41,227 bases of DNA, taken from positions 1 to 41,227 of the forward strand of contig JAGXGB010000082.1 of the NCBI GenBank assembly GCA_024636955.1. The letters are read 5' to 3'. The notes below the pieces were generated by a model that was given only the letters and a program-made list of their open reading frames with translations, did no database searches and had not been told where the DNA came from. Both the position numbers and the translations under genes were made by a program. The DNA comes from Bacteroidales bacterium. GTDB taxonomy: Bacteria > Bacteroidota > Bacteroidia > Bacteroidales > Lentimicrobiaceae. Of the stretch, positions 33,681 to 41,227 are shown piece by piece (within the stretch, counting starts at the first letter, position 1; every line of letters starts with the position of its first letter).

Positions 33681-35891
33681 ATGACTAAAATGAATAAGAA
33701 GATAGAAAACACTTCATTAAACGAATTATTAAAAAAAATATTTGGCTTTGACTCTTTTAAGGGTAATCAGGAAGCCATCATACAGAGTCTTATAGATGGG
33801 CATGATACATTCGTTATAATGCCAACCGGTGGTGGTAAATCAATGTGTTACCAGCTACCAGCATTAATTAATGGTGGTACGGCCATTATTATATCCCCAT
33901 TAATCGCTTTGATGAAGAATCAGGTTGATGCAATAAGGAATTTTGGTGCTGAGAACGGAATTGCACATGTGTTGAATTCATCATTGGGAAAAGCTGAGAT
34001 TACTGAAGTACGTAAAGACCTTACCAGCGGAAAAACAAAATTGCTTTATGTTGCTCCTGAATCATTGACTAAGGAAGAAAATGTACAATTCTTTAAGGAT
34101 ATAAACATTTCTTTCTTTGCAATAGATGAAGCACATTGTATCTCGGAATGGGGACATGATTTCAGGCCTGAATACCGCAGATTACGTCCTATCATTGAAT
34201 CGATAGGTAAAAGGGTTCCTATTATAGCCCTTACAGCAACGGCTACCCCCAAGGTTCAGCAGGATATTCAGAAGAATCTGAATATGATGGATGCTAAACT
34301 CTTTATCTCTTCATTTAATCGGCCAAACTTATATTATGAAGTAAGGCCAAAGGGCGAAGATGTAATTAAGGACATAATAAAGTATATAAAATCGCAACCC
34401 GGCAAGTCAGGGATTGTATATTGCCTTAGCAGAAAAAAGGTTGAGGAGTTGGCTGAAACCCTGCAGGTTAATGGTATAAAGGCACTACCTTACCATGCAG
34501 GACTTGATTCACATACAAGGGTAATTAACCAGGACAAGTTCCTGATGGAAGAAATAGATGTTATTGTAGCCACCATCGCCTTCGGTATGGGTATAGATAA
34601 ACCCGATGTTCGTTATGTGATTCACCATGATGTTCCAAAGAGCCTTGAAGGTTACTACCAGGAAACAGGTCGGGCGGGTCGTGATGATGGAGAAGGTAAT
34701 TGTATTGCATTTTACAGCTATGATGATATCCAGAAACTTGAAAAGTTCAACAAGAATAAACAGGTTGCTGAGCAGGAAATAGCCAGCCAGTTGTTGCTGG
34801 AGACTGTTGCCTATGCTGAATCATCAGTTTGCCGCCGTAAGCAATTACTGCATTATTTTGGTGAAGTTTATCATGAAGATAATTGTGGAAGTTGTGATAA
34901 TTGTACACATCCTAAAACTAAGTTTGAGGGCATGGATGCTGTTGAACTGGTGTTGGAAACAGTGCTTGCAGTTAAGCAATTATTTAAGGCTAAGCATATC
35001 ATCGGTGTAATTACCGGTAAGTTGTCGGCAAACAATAAATCTTTCAAGCACAACCAACTTGAGGTATTCGGCAAGGGAAGTGAGCAGGATGAGAAGTATT
35101 GGAATGCCGTTATCAGGCAGATGCTTATTGAAAGGCTTCTTGTTAAGGATATAGAAAATTATGGGTTACTTAAGGTTACACCTGAAGGACTCAAATTCCT
35201 TAAGAACCCACACTCAATCATGCTCACCCGCGACCATGATTATGAGAATGCTGAAGAGGAGGATTTCTTTGCTGGTGGTGGCGTGAAGACAAGTACAGCC
35301 GATAAAATACTATTTACAATGTTGAAGGACTTAAGGAAAGAAATCTCACGGAAAGAGAATCTACCACCTTTCGTCATATTTCAGGATCCTTCACTTGAAG
35401 ACATGGCTATACAATATCCCATTACTGTTGACGAACTTAAGCAAATAACAGGTGTGGGTTCAGGCAAGGCCATTAAGTACGGTGAGCCATTTCTTGAATT
35501 GATCAAGTCGTATGTTGAAGAAAACGAGATCATCAGGCCAATGGATATGGTTGTAAAATCGGTGGTAAATAAGTCGGGCTTAAAGGTCTACATCATTCAG
35601 AATATCGACCGTAAGATTTCTTTAGAGGATATTGCAATGGCTAAGAGCATGACAATAGGTGAACTCCTCACGGAAGTTGAGCGAATAGTATCATCAGGTA
35701 CTAAGCTGGACTTAAACTATTACGTAAGTGAATATGTTGACCCCTACCACCAGGAAGAGATTTATGATTACTTCCGTGAAGCGGAGAGCGATTCAATACA
35801 GGATGCACATGTTGAACTTGGAGAAGATGAATATACTGAGGATGAAATACGTTTAATGCGTATTAAGTTCATGTCAGACCTTGGCAACTAA
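33681..35891 (+). CDS. recQ: ATP-dependent DNA helicase RecQ
   Basis: A 736-aa superfamily 2 helicase that unwinds recombination and replication intermediates 3' to 5'. Motif 0 FGFDSFKGNQEAII, Walker A PTGGGKSMCYQLPA (about 50), DEAH with the aromatic loop DEAHCISEWGHDFRPEYRRL, SAT-equivalent ALTATATP, motif VI QETGRAGRDD, the zinc site CRRKQLLHYFGEVYHEDNCGSCDNC, winged helix and an HRDC domain. It is about 125 residues longer than E. coli RecQ; the extra acidic C-terminal tail (EDEYTEDEIRLMRIKF) is usual in Bacteroidota. The ATG at 33690 is an alternative start. Confidence 0.96.
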   Translation: MTKMNKKIENTSLNELLKKIFGFDSFKGNQEAIIQSLIDGHDTFVIMPTGGGKSMCYQLPALINGGTAIIISPLIALMKNQVDAIRNFGAENGIAHVLNSSLGKAEITEVRKDLTSGKTKLLYVAPESLTKEENVQFFKDINISFFAIDEAHCISEWGHDFRPEYRRLRPIIESIGKRVPIIALTATATPKVQQDIQKNLNMMDAKLFISSFNRPNLYYEVRPKGEDVIKDIIKYIKSQPGKSGIVYCLSRKKVEELAETLQVNGIKALPYHAGLDSHTRVINQDKFLMEEIDVIVATIAFGMGIDKPDVRYVIHHDVPKSLEGYYQETGRAGRDDGEGNCIAFYSYDDIQKLEKFNKNKQVAEQEIASQLLLETVAYAESSVCRRKQLLHYFGEVYHEDNCGSCDNCTHPKTKFEGMDAVELVLETVLAVKQLFKAKHIIGVITGKLSANNKSFKHNQLEVFGKGSEQDEKYWNAVIRQMLIERLLVKDIENYGLLKVTPEGLKFLKNPHSIMLTRDHDYENAEEEDFFAGGGVKTSTADKILFTMLKDLRKEISRKENLPPFVIFQDPSLEDMAIQYPITVDELKQITGVGSGKAIKYGEPFLELIKSYVEENEIIRPMDMVVKSVVNKSGLKVYIIQNIDRKISLEDIAMAKSMTIGELLTEVERIVSSGTKLDLNYYVSEYVDPYHQEEIYDYFREAESDSIQDAHVELGEDEYTEDEIRLMRIKFMSDLGN

Positions 35892-35898
35892 AAACATC

Positions 35899-35906
35899 TA
35901 TCTTTG
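35899..35906 (+). promoter_or_regulatory. -7 box TATCTTTG for the OmpH-like gene
   Basis: A perfect TAnnTTTG match 7 bp after the recQ stop and 33 bp before ATG 35940, so the OmpH-like/DUF4296 pair need not depend on recQ transcription. Confidence 0.6.
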
Positions 35907-35939
35907 CTCTTTAAAACAACCATTAAATAAAATTATAAC

Positions 35940-36581
35940 ATGCAGGAAGAAACTCCCGTTGCAGCTTATCAACCGCAATCACCTAAAAGTAATTTGAATA
36001 TTGTACTTACTATAATTAATGTAGTATTACTGATAGGTATAGTAATACTCTATTTTATTGTTTTAAAGCCAGGTAACGGTACATCTGCTAAAGCAGTACA
36101 GAAAGCTTCGGGCGGATCATTAAGTGTGGCTTATGTAAACAGTGATACACTGTTGGCCCATTATGACCTGGTAAAACAGATGCGTGATGAACTTCAAAAA
36201 AACACTTTAACTTACGAGAACGAACTAAAGAACAAGCAGAGCACATTTGAAAAGGATGCGGCTTATTTCCAGGAACAGGTTAATAAGAAGAGTATTTCAG
36301 AAGCTTCGGCACAGGAAGTGTATAACAGTTTAATGGCTGAACAACAGAAACTATATGAGTTGCGTGAAAAGTATTCAGCTGAAATTGCCAGAAAAGAGTT
36401 TGATATGAACCAATTACTGCTCGACAGCCTAAACAACTTCCTTGAAAGATATAACAAGAAAATGAACTTTGATTATATCCTATCATATAACAAGGGCGGG
36501 AGTATCCTTAACGCCAATGATTCTCTTGACATTACCAATGATGTGCTCCTTGAGTTGAATAGTGAATATAAACTAAAGTAG
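35940..36581 (+). CDS. OmpH/Skp-family periplasmic chaperone-like protein, membrane-anchored
   Basis: A 213-aa protein. A short cytoplasmic N-terminus is followed by one membrane segment (about 20-43: LNIVLTIINVVLLIGIVILYFIVL), not a cleavable signal. The OmpH domain follows: beta strand LSVAYVNSDTLLAHYDLVKQM, then a long coiled-coil hairpin (about 85-165) and the closing FDYILSYNKGGSILNANDSLDIT. Skp-like proteins hold unfolded outer-membrane proteins in the periplasm; here the protein is tethered to the inner membrane. A DUF4296 lipoprotein gene follows by 42 bp. Confidence 0.87.
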   Translation: MQEETPVAAYQPQSPKSNLNIVLTIINVVLLIGIVILYFIVLKPGNGTSAKAVQKASGGSLSVAYVNSDTLLAHYDLVKQMRDELQKNTLTYENELKNKQSTFEKDAAYFQEQVNKKSISEASAQEVYNSLMAEQQKLYELREKYSAEIARKEFDMNQLLLDSLNNFLERYNKKMNFDYILSYNKGGSILNANDSLDITNDVLLELNSEYKLK

Positions 36582-36623
36582 GAGTAAACTATCTTCTTCA
36601 ATTTAACTTCAAATCCCATCATC

Positions 36624-37076
36624 ATGAGGTCTTTAATATGCCTTTTAGGGACTACAATTATATTTGGAATCTTATTTGGGTGCGATAGCAATGGAGGCAC
36701 TGATCTTAAGGATGAACAAATAATAGAGCGTTCATCTATGATACAGTTACTGGCCGATATTGAGATTACTGAGGCTGCTTTGAAGGTTAGACAACTAAAA
36801 TTAAAGCGCGATAGTTTCAATTTAATCAAAAAAATGTCTCTCGACTCGCTGTACATATATTATAACACCACACCACAGCTTTTCAAGGAGAATTTAAAGT
36901 ATTACCAGCGTGATATGGAAGATTACCAGAAAATGATTGATGAAAAGATTGAACTGCTCTCAAGAAAGAAGGACAGCATATCAATTGAGCCGTCCTTACT
37001 TGATACTACAAAAATTGATAGTACTGATAATTTGAAATTGGCTGATACTTTAGTTAAGGTTTCCGATAAAAAGTAA
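36624..37076 (+). CDS. DUF4296-type lipoprotein
   Basis: A 150-aa lipoprotein with Cys20 in LFGC. The body is helical: IIERSSMIQLLADIEITEAALKVRQLKLKRDS and MSLDSLYIYYNTTPQLFKENLKYYQRDMEDYQKMIDEKIELLSRKKDS match the DUF4296 pattern. Function unknown; the family is widespread in Bacteroidota, often near envelope genes. Placement after an OmpH-like gene suggests an envelope-assembly role (inference). Confidence 0.82.
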   Translation: MRSLICLLGTTIIFGILFGCDSNGGTDLKDEQIIERSSMIQLLADIEITEAALKVRQLKLKRDSFNLIKKMSLDSLYIYYNTTPQLFKENLKYYQRDMEDYQKMIDEKIELLSRKKDSISIEPSLLDTTKIDSTDNLKLADTLVKVSDKK

Positions 37077-37120
37077 AAGCCTTATACTTGTTGAAATTAT
37101 TGTAAGCACTAGACCGAAAA

Positions 37121-37543
37121 TTACTTAGTTGCTGTTGCAACGTATTCTTCGAGTTCACCGCCCCCTTCAATAGAGTACGACCACTCCATAAGGCTGCTGG
37201 ATGGCATTGAACCATCACCATCTATTGCCATTCCCGGATAAATCTCCTGAGTTGGTACCACTATTCTTGAGCTTGTAACAATGCCGTAAGCACTATAGGA
37301 ATTGCCAAAATTGCCAAAGTTTTTCAGAATAACCTGTGATGAATTTGTGGGGTCTTTGCTTACTGTTACAGAATAACTGATACTTCGCGCAGCAGGTGCC
37401 TCAGAAAACAACCATGTTCCGGTGAATTTATCCCTGCTATCAGCATCAATAGGGTCAAGGTCTTCGTCAAGTTCACAAGCTGTCATAAAAACCAACAAAG
37501 TTAAAGAGAGTGCAATTCTGAGGTAGCGGTTGAAGTGGTACAT
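37121..37543 (-). CDS. Acidic surface lipoprotein of unknown function
   Basis: A 140-aa lipoprotein with Cys23 (lipobox MTAC) followed at once by ELDEDLDPIDAD. Such acidic stretches after the lipidated Cys act as surface-export signals in Bacteroidota, so exposure on the cell surface is likely. The body starts FTGTWLFSE and is beta-rich, faintly lipocalin/calycin-like, ending at GGGELEEYVATATK. I cannot assign a family. A 19-bp inverted repeat lies 49 bp upstream. Confidence 0.75.
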   Translation of the reverse strand: MYHFNRYLRIALSLTLLVFMTACELDEDLDPIDADSRDKFTGTWLFSEAPAARSISYSVTVSKDPTNSSQVILKNFGNFGNSYSAYGIVTSSRIVVPTQEIYPGMAIDGDGSMPSSSLMEWSYSIEGGGELEEYVATATK

Positions 37544-37591
37544 GGTGATTATTTATTTAGTTGTTTTTCTTTTTTCTATATTGACATATAC

Positions 37592-37610
37592 AAAATGTGT
37601 ACCACATTTT
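37592..37610. promoter_or_regulatory. Inverted repeat AAAATGTG-TAC-CACATTTT
   Basis: Perfect 8-bp arms around a 3-bp centre, between the acidic lipoprotein start (37543) and the thioredoxin gene end (37658). It is positioned as an operator for the lipoprotein gene; as a terminator it would be AT-rich and weak. Confidence 0.4.
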
Positions 37611-37657
37611 ATGGTATTAGCTTAGTAACCTAATATGACACTTTATTAAGCTAATTT

Positions 37658-38437
37658 TTATCTGATTAAGATTTTAGATACAGCTTCTATCTTATCATCT
37701 GATACAAGCCTGACAATATAAAGACCTTTATTCAACCTTGGGTTGATTGCACAATCTGATAACCCATGCAGGTTTTCCTGGTATAACAATCTACCCTGTA
37801 ATGAATAAATGCTTAAGGTATTGTAAGCATTTCCGGATTTTGGCAATGATACACTGAGCTCACCTGATTCCATCACACGGATGTTTAACTGTTCGATTTT
37901 AGTATCAAGATTATTAACAGTACAACTTGAAGGAATACCGCCCAACTGCGACACTTGTTGTACTATGCTGTCAAACAGTGGTGGCCATATATAATTAACG
38001 GCTATATTGTGATCAGGTGTGATTACAATAACGGTTGGGTATGAAAGTACCTGATAGTCTTCAACAACTTCATTTCCTCCCCCTTGCATACCACTCACTG
38101 ATGGGTATCGTGCATCCCATAAAGAATCGAAAGTAATCACTGATTGATTATCGCTGCCCCAATTTATCCCCATAAAAACTACATTGCCCTCATTACAACC
38201 ATAATATTCATAAGCCTGACTTACTTCAGTAGCATACGTTTGGCATGGACCGCAATTGGTAGTAAAAAAATCGAGCACAACTATTTTATTGTCGTCCAGA
38301 TAGCTGAATAAATGGTGCGACTTACTTTTAACATCCTTAACACTGAAATCAACAGCGGTCAACAGCGGAACCTGTGAAAAGGCTTTATTACTCATCTGGA
38401 ATAATGCCACAAATATGGCCAGCGCAAAGTACTTCAT
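37658..38437 (-). CDS. T9SS-sorted thioredoxin-like protein
   Basis: A 259-aa secreted redoxin. A signal peptide (to AFSQ) leads to a TlpA/thioredoxin-like domain (about 25-165) with the redox motif TTNCGPCQ (Cys62, Cys65) and the cis-Pro loop SYPTVIVI. A T9SS type A C-terminal domain covers about 185-259 (LSIYSLQGRLLYQENL, RLNKGLYIVRLVS). It would be exported to the cell surface or medium. Its ATG overlaps the deoC stop in TAATG, so translation is coupled to a cytoplasmic enzyme, an odd pairing. Confidence 0.88.
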   Translation of the reverse strand: MKYFALAIFVALFQMSNKAFSQVPLLTAVDFSVKDVKSKSHHLFSYLDDNKIVVLDFFTTNCGPCQTYATEVSQAYEYYGCNEGNVVFMGINWGSDNQSVITFDSLWDARYPSVSGMQGGGNEVVEDYQVLSYPTVIVITPDHNIAVNYIWPPLFDSIVQQVSQLGGIPSSCTVNNLDTKIEQLNIRVMESGELSVSLPKSGNAYNTLSIYSLQGRLLYQENLHGLSDCAINPRLNKGLYIVRLVSDDKIEAVSKILIR

Positions 38438-39273
38438 TACTTTTTAAGAATATCAGTTAGATTTTTAGCCAACCTACTTGCTCCTATCCGGAACAATTCA
38501 GGTGTAAGCCATTGCTCCCCGGCTATGAATTCAACTAACTTGATGTATTTTATAGCTTGATCAGGTGTTGATATGCCACCGGCTGGTTTAAACCCTATCA
38601 TCTTCCCGCTTTTTTTATAGTGCTGATTAATTGCTTTGAGCATAACGTATGAAACTTCAGGTGTTGCGGCCGGAGTAATTTTGCCCGTAGATGTTTTAAT
38701 AAAATCAGCCCCTGCCTCCATAGCTAATATTGATGCATCATATACCGCGTTTAAATCGCCAATTTCACCGGTTTCAAGTATAACCTTAAGGTGCGCATCA
38801 CCACAAACATGCTTTATAGCGTTTATTTCATCAAACACTTCATCAAAATCACCCTGCAGAAATTTGCCTCTTGAAATAACCATATCTATTTCATCAGCTC
38901 CTTCATCAATGGCATATTTTATTTCATTTATCTTAATATGGATTGGTGATTGTCCTGATGGAAACGCACCAGCCACGCTGGCAACATGGATTCCCGAACT
39001 CTTAAGAATTTTCTTTGCTTGTCGCACAAAAACAGGGTAAACACATACAGCGGCAACATTAGGCAAAGCCATCTCTTTAAAACTCATGGCCTTGTTGCAT
39101 AAATTCATTATGGTACTGGTTGTATCACTCCCTTCGAGGGTTGTAAGGTCAAGTACACTTAAAGCGAATTGCAATGTTTCATTGTCAATATTAAAGTAGC
39201 TTGAAGGCTTTGAAATAATGTCGTTAATTGCTTCTGCAACAGTATCTGAATCAAATGATGTGTTCCGTGTCAT
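38437..39273 (-). CDS. deoC: Deoxyribose-phosphate aldolase
   Basis: A 278-aa class I aldolase splitting 2-deoxyribose 5-phosphate into glyceraldehyde 3-phosphate and acetaldehyde, in deoxynucleoside catabolism. Motifs: VAAVCVYPVFV, EIDMVISRGKFLQGD, KVILETGEIGD, the Schiff-base Lys in GADFIKTSTGK and GFKPAGGIST. The length is above the E. coli enzyme (259). It is the first gene of a two-gene unit with the T9SS thioredoxin, joined by a 1-nt stop/start overlap. Confidence 0.94.
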   Translation of the reverse strand: MTRNTSFDSDTVAEAINDIISKPSSYFNIDNETLQFALSVLDLTTLEGSDTTSTIMNLCNKAMSFKEMALPNVAAVCVYPVFVRQAKKILKSSGIHVASVAGAFPSGQSPIHIKINEIKYAIDEGADEIDMVISRGKFLQGDFDEVFDEINAIKHVCGDAHLKVILETGEIGDLNAVYDASILAMEAGADFIKTSTGKITPAATPEVSYVMLKAINQHYKKSGKMIGFKPAGGISTPDQAIKYIKLVEFIAGEQWLTPELFRIGASRLAKNLTDILKK

Positions 39274-39429
39274 ACATTTTATTTACAGCGTAAAAATAGT
39301 AATAAACTTAACTAACTCACATCAGAATGGTCCTGCCTGTAAGCAAAAACTTAATTAGCCCCTGTAGCCCATCGCTTCAAGCATTAGCTTGCACTTTATA
39401 TAGATAAACCACTAACTTTACAGCAAAAA

Positions 39430-40317
39430 ATGACACCTATGAAAGTCGCGCTCTTTGGTAAGGCATTCACTGACGACAGGTTCAACTACCTTCAGTTGCT
39501 AATTAACAAACTTCAATCTGAAGGAGTATCAATGATTATTGCTGATGAATTCTATAAATTTATTGAATCGAGAGTAGTGTTCAACTCACCTGTTTCAATT
39601 TTCAACAAGCAAACTGGCCTGGCAGGAAAAATAGATTATTTTATATCAGTGGGTGGTGATGGAACAATGCTTGATGCCATCACTTATATAGGAGATACAG
39701 GAATTCCGGTGCTTGGCATTAACCTGGGCAGGTTGGGTTTTCTATCCGGTATAAACAAAGAAGATATCGATGAAGCTATTGATGCATTGATTCAAGGAAG
39801 TTTCAGAATTGACAAGAGGTCACTCATAATGCTTGAAACAAAAGAGGGATTGTTTGGCTCCTACAATTATGGATTGAATGAACTTACTGTGAATAAGAAA
39901 GATACAGGTACAATGATCCTGGTTTATGTTTATGTTAATAACACCCTGTTAAATGCATACTGGGGCGACGGCATTATCATAGCTACTCCCACAGGGTCAA
40001 CAGCATATTCACTCAGCTGCAATGGCCCAATACTAGCTCCCGACAGTGAAAATTTTGTAATTACACCTATTGCAACGCACAATTTAACTGTGCGGCCTGT
40101 CGTTATTCCTGACAAAAGTGAGATAAAAGTTAAAGTGGAAGGTCGAATGTCGCAATTCCTGGTTGGGCTTGATAGCAGATACGAAACCATTGACGCAACC
40201 ACTGAGATGATTGTCCGTAAAGAGAAATTCCATATAAACCTGGTACAACGGCTTAATGACAATTTTTTCACAACAATCAGGCAGAAACTAATGTGGGGTC
40301 GTGATATTCGCATCTGA
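39430..40317 (+). CDS. nadK: NAD kinase
   Basis: A 295-aa ATP-NAD kinase making NADP. Motifs: the GGDGT loop in ISVGGDGTMLDAI (about 75), GINLGRLGFLSG, LNELTVNKKDTGTM, GDGIIIATPTGSTAYSLSCNGP and the C-terminal PVVIPDKSEIKV. Two ATGs are possible, 39430 (MTPMKVALFG) and 39439 (MKVALFG). A near-consensus box TAACTTTA at 39413-39420 would leave almost no leader for the first, which slightly favours the second. Confidence 0.95.
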   Translation: MTPMKVALFGKAFTDDRFNYLQLLINKLQSEGVSMIIADEFYKFIESRVVFNSPVSIFNKQTGLAGKIDYFISVGGDGTMLDAITYIGDTGIPVLGINLGRLGFLSGINKEDIDEAIDALIQGSFRIDKRSLIMLETKEGLFGSYNYGLNELTVNKKDTGTMILVYVYVNNTLLNAYWGDGIIIATPTGSTAYSLSCNGPILAPDSENFVITPIATHNLTVRPVVIPDKSEIKVKVEGRMSQFLVGLDSRYETIDATTEMIVRKEKFHINLVQRLNDNFFTTIRQKLMWGRDIRI

Positions 40318-40362
40318 AATGGTCATAATAGACGATCGTTACATAACAGCCGTTTTTTTTGT

Positions 40363-40370
40363 TATTTTTG
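40363..40370 (+). promoter_or_regulatory. -7 box TATTTTTG for the DUF6089 gene
   Basis: A perfect TAnnTTTG match after a T-run; predicted start near 40376, giving a leader of about 50-95 nt depending on the start codon used. Confidence 0.55.
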
Positions 40371-40470
40371 CAAACTTAAATGAATGTTTATCAGCCGATA
40401 AGTTGTTATCTTATTATTGAATATGAACGTTAAACCGCTCAACATGCAACATTTTACGGCTTCAGGAGTA

Positions 40471-41208
40471 ATGAAAGTAATATTGTTACCCCTGTTTTTC
40501 CTTCTGCACGGTATTGTTTTTTCTCAAAGCTATGGGGAGATTGGTATTTTTGGCGGAGGGTCATACTATGTAGGTGATTTGAATCCTGAGAAACACTTTC
40601 TAATGACAAAACCTGCCTTTGGCGGATTTGCCAGGCATAACTTCAATGAAAGGCTGGCAGTTAAACTATCAGCCACATATGGACAGATTAAAGGGGATGA
40701 TAAAGTATCAGGGTATTATCCCGACAGAATGCTGAATTTTTCAAGTTCTGTAACTGATTTGTCAGCAACCTTTGAAATTAATTTCTTCGAGTATTTTATT
40801 GGCAGCTTAAGGCACTATTTTACACCATATATGTTTGGGGGTGCAGGTATGGTTATGTTTAATCCTAAAGGCAGGTATGATGGGAATTCCTACGAATTGC
40901 AACCTTTAGGTACTGAAGGGCAAGGGACAGAATTATATCCTGACAGGAAACCATACAATAGAATAGCATTTCATATCCCATTTGGTATCGGTATGAAATA
41001 TAGCCTGAACGATTTTATTGGTATATCATTGCATTGGAGCTTGCAGAAAACATTTACTGATTACCTGGATGATGTAAGTACAACATATTACCTTGATCTT
41101 AAGGATGCAAACCCCGGGGAAGTGAGTATAGAGAGATTATTATCTGACCCATCACTCTCACACACTAATGGAATGCAACGGGGTAATTCTCAAAACAACG
41201 ACTGGTAC
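40471..41208 (+). CDS. DUF6089-family outer-membrane beta-barrel protein (3' end missing)
   Basis: 246 codons of genuine sequence up to the contig end. ATG 40471 gives the signal peptide MKVILLPLFFLLHGIVFSQS; in-frame ATGs at 40444 and 40423 would place extra polar residues before it. The mature part starts SYGEIGIFGGGSYYVGDLNPEKHF, and continues with AVKLSATYGQIKGDD, YFTPYMFGGAGMVMFNPKGRY, IPFGIGMKYSLND and TDYLDDVSTTYY, matching DUF6089 (porin-like barrel) in Bacteroidota. It breaks at NNDWY, where the family normally continues for a short last strand; all that follows is adapter. Only a few residues are probably lost. Confidence 0.87.
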
Positions 41209-41227
41209 CTGTCTCTTATACACATCT
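41209..41227 (+). other. Nextera/Tn5 mosaic-end adapter
   Basis: CTGTCTCTTATACACATCT is identical to the 19-bp Tn5 mosaic end used in Nextera libraries (read-through orientation). It is not native DNA. Translated in the frame of the last gene it gives the false tail LSLIHI. Confidence 0.97.

Noticed and set aside
36473-36856. Minus-strand 127-aa frame over the OmpH-like/DUF4296 junction
   Set aside because: It is antisense to two well-supported genes, and its low-complexity Ser/Ile/Leu content matches an antisense shadow.

Overview
The window looks like a chromosomal contig from a member of the Bacteroidota (class Bacteroidia-like, about 40% GC). The evidence is consistent: two proteins carry type IX secretion (T9SS) type A C-terminal sorting domains; there is a TonB-dependent receptor with an N-terminal carboxypeptidase-regulatory domain; families largely confined to this phylum occur (DUF5689, DUF6359, DUF4296, DUF6089, PspC plus LiaF-like); and most intergenic regions hold the phylum's -7 promoter box TAnnTTTG. 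No phage, insertion sequence, integrase, CRISPR array or rRNA operon is visible. The contig ends in 19 bases of uncut Nextera/Tn5 adapter (41209-41227), so the last gene is cut by the assembly and not by nature.

Layout. 0.1-5.8 kb: a TonB-dependent receptor and a multidomain OB-fold-like lipoprotein (minus strand) diverge from a secreted endonuclease/exonuclease/phosphatase enzyme (plus strand); I propose a nucleic-acid scavenging module. 5.8-8.5 kb: polyprenol-phosphate mannosyltransferase, dihydroorotase and a MORN/YwqK-like lipoprotein. 8.6-13.1 kb: coiled-coil lipoprotein, GH31 glycosidase and a T9SS cargo protein. 13.1-14.4 kb: a short MutS-like ATPase. 14.8-18.9 kb: a translation/ribosome-assembly island (RlmI-type methyltransferase, S4 protein, Der, initiator-type tRNA-Met, Era). 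18.9-24.7 kb: BamA/Omp85-like protein, CBS protein, PdxJ, alpha/beta hydrolase, then a repeat-rich spacer, then LiaF-like and PspC envelope-stress genes. 24.7-28.7 kb: TatC, MobA, QueA and two unknown genes. 28.9-33.3 kb: PssA, a serine hydrolase, and a minus-strand run KdsD / AhpD-like / LptB that ties Kdo synthesis to LPS export. 33.7-37.1 kb: RecQ, an OmpH-like protein and a DUF4296 lipoprotein. 37.1-41.2 kb: acidic lipoprotein, T9SS thioredoxin coupled to DeoC, NAD kinase and a partial DUF6089 outer-membrane protein.

Most of the window is housekeeping or envelope biology. The most unusual signals are (1) the divergent receptor/OB-fold lipoprotein/nuclease module; (2) a recurring pattern in which the 3' end of a gene, stop codon included, is tandemly duplicated so that a second in-frame stop follows (five clear cases, one partial); (3) a TTCAAG minisatellite with REP-like palindromes between convergent genes; (4) -7 boxes that abut start codons, suggesting leaderless messages; and (5) the adapter at the contig end. 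Start codons were moved to internal ATGs where the longest open frame began with TTG or GTG and a signal peptide, lipobox or family N-terminus supported the later ATG.
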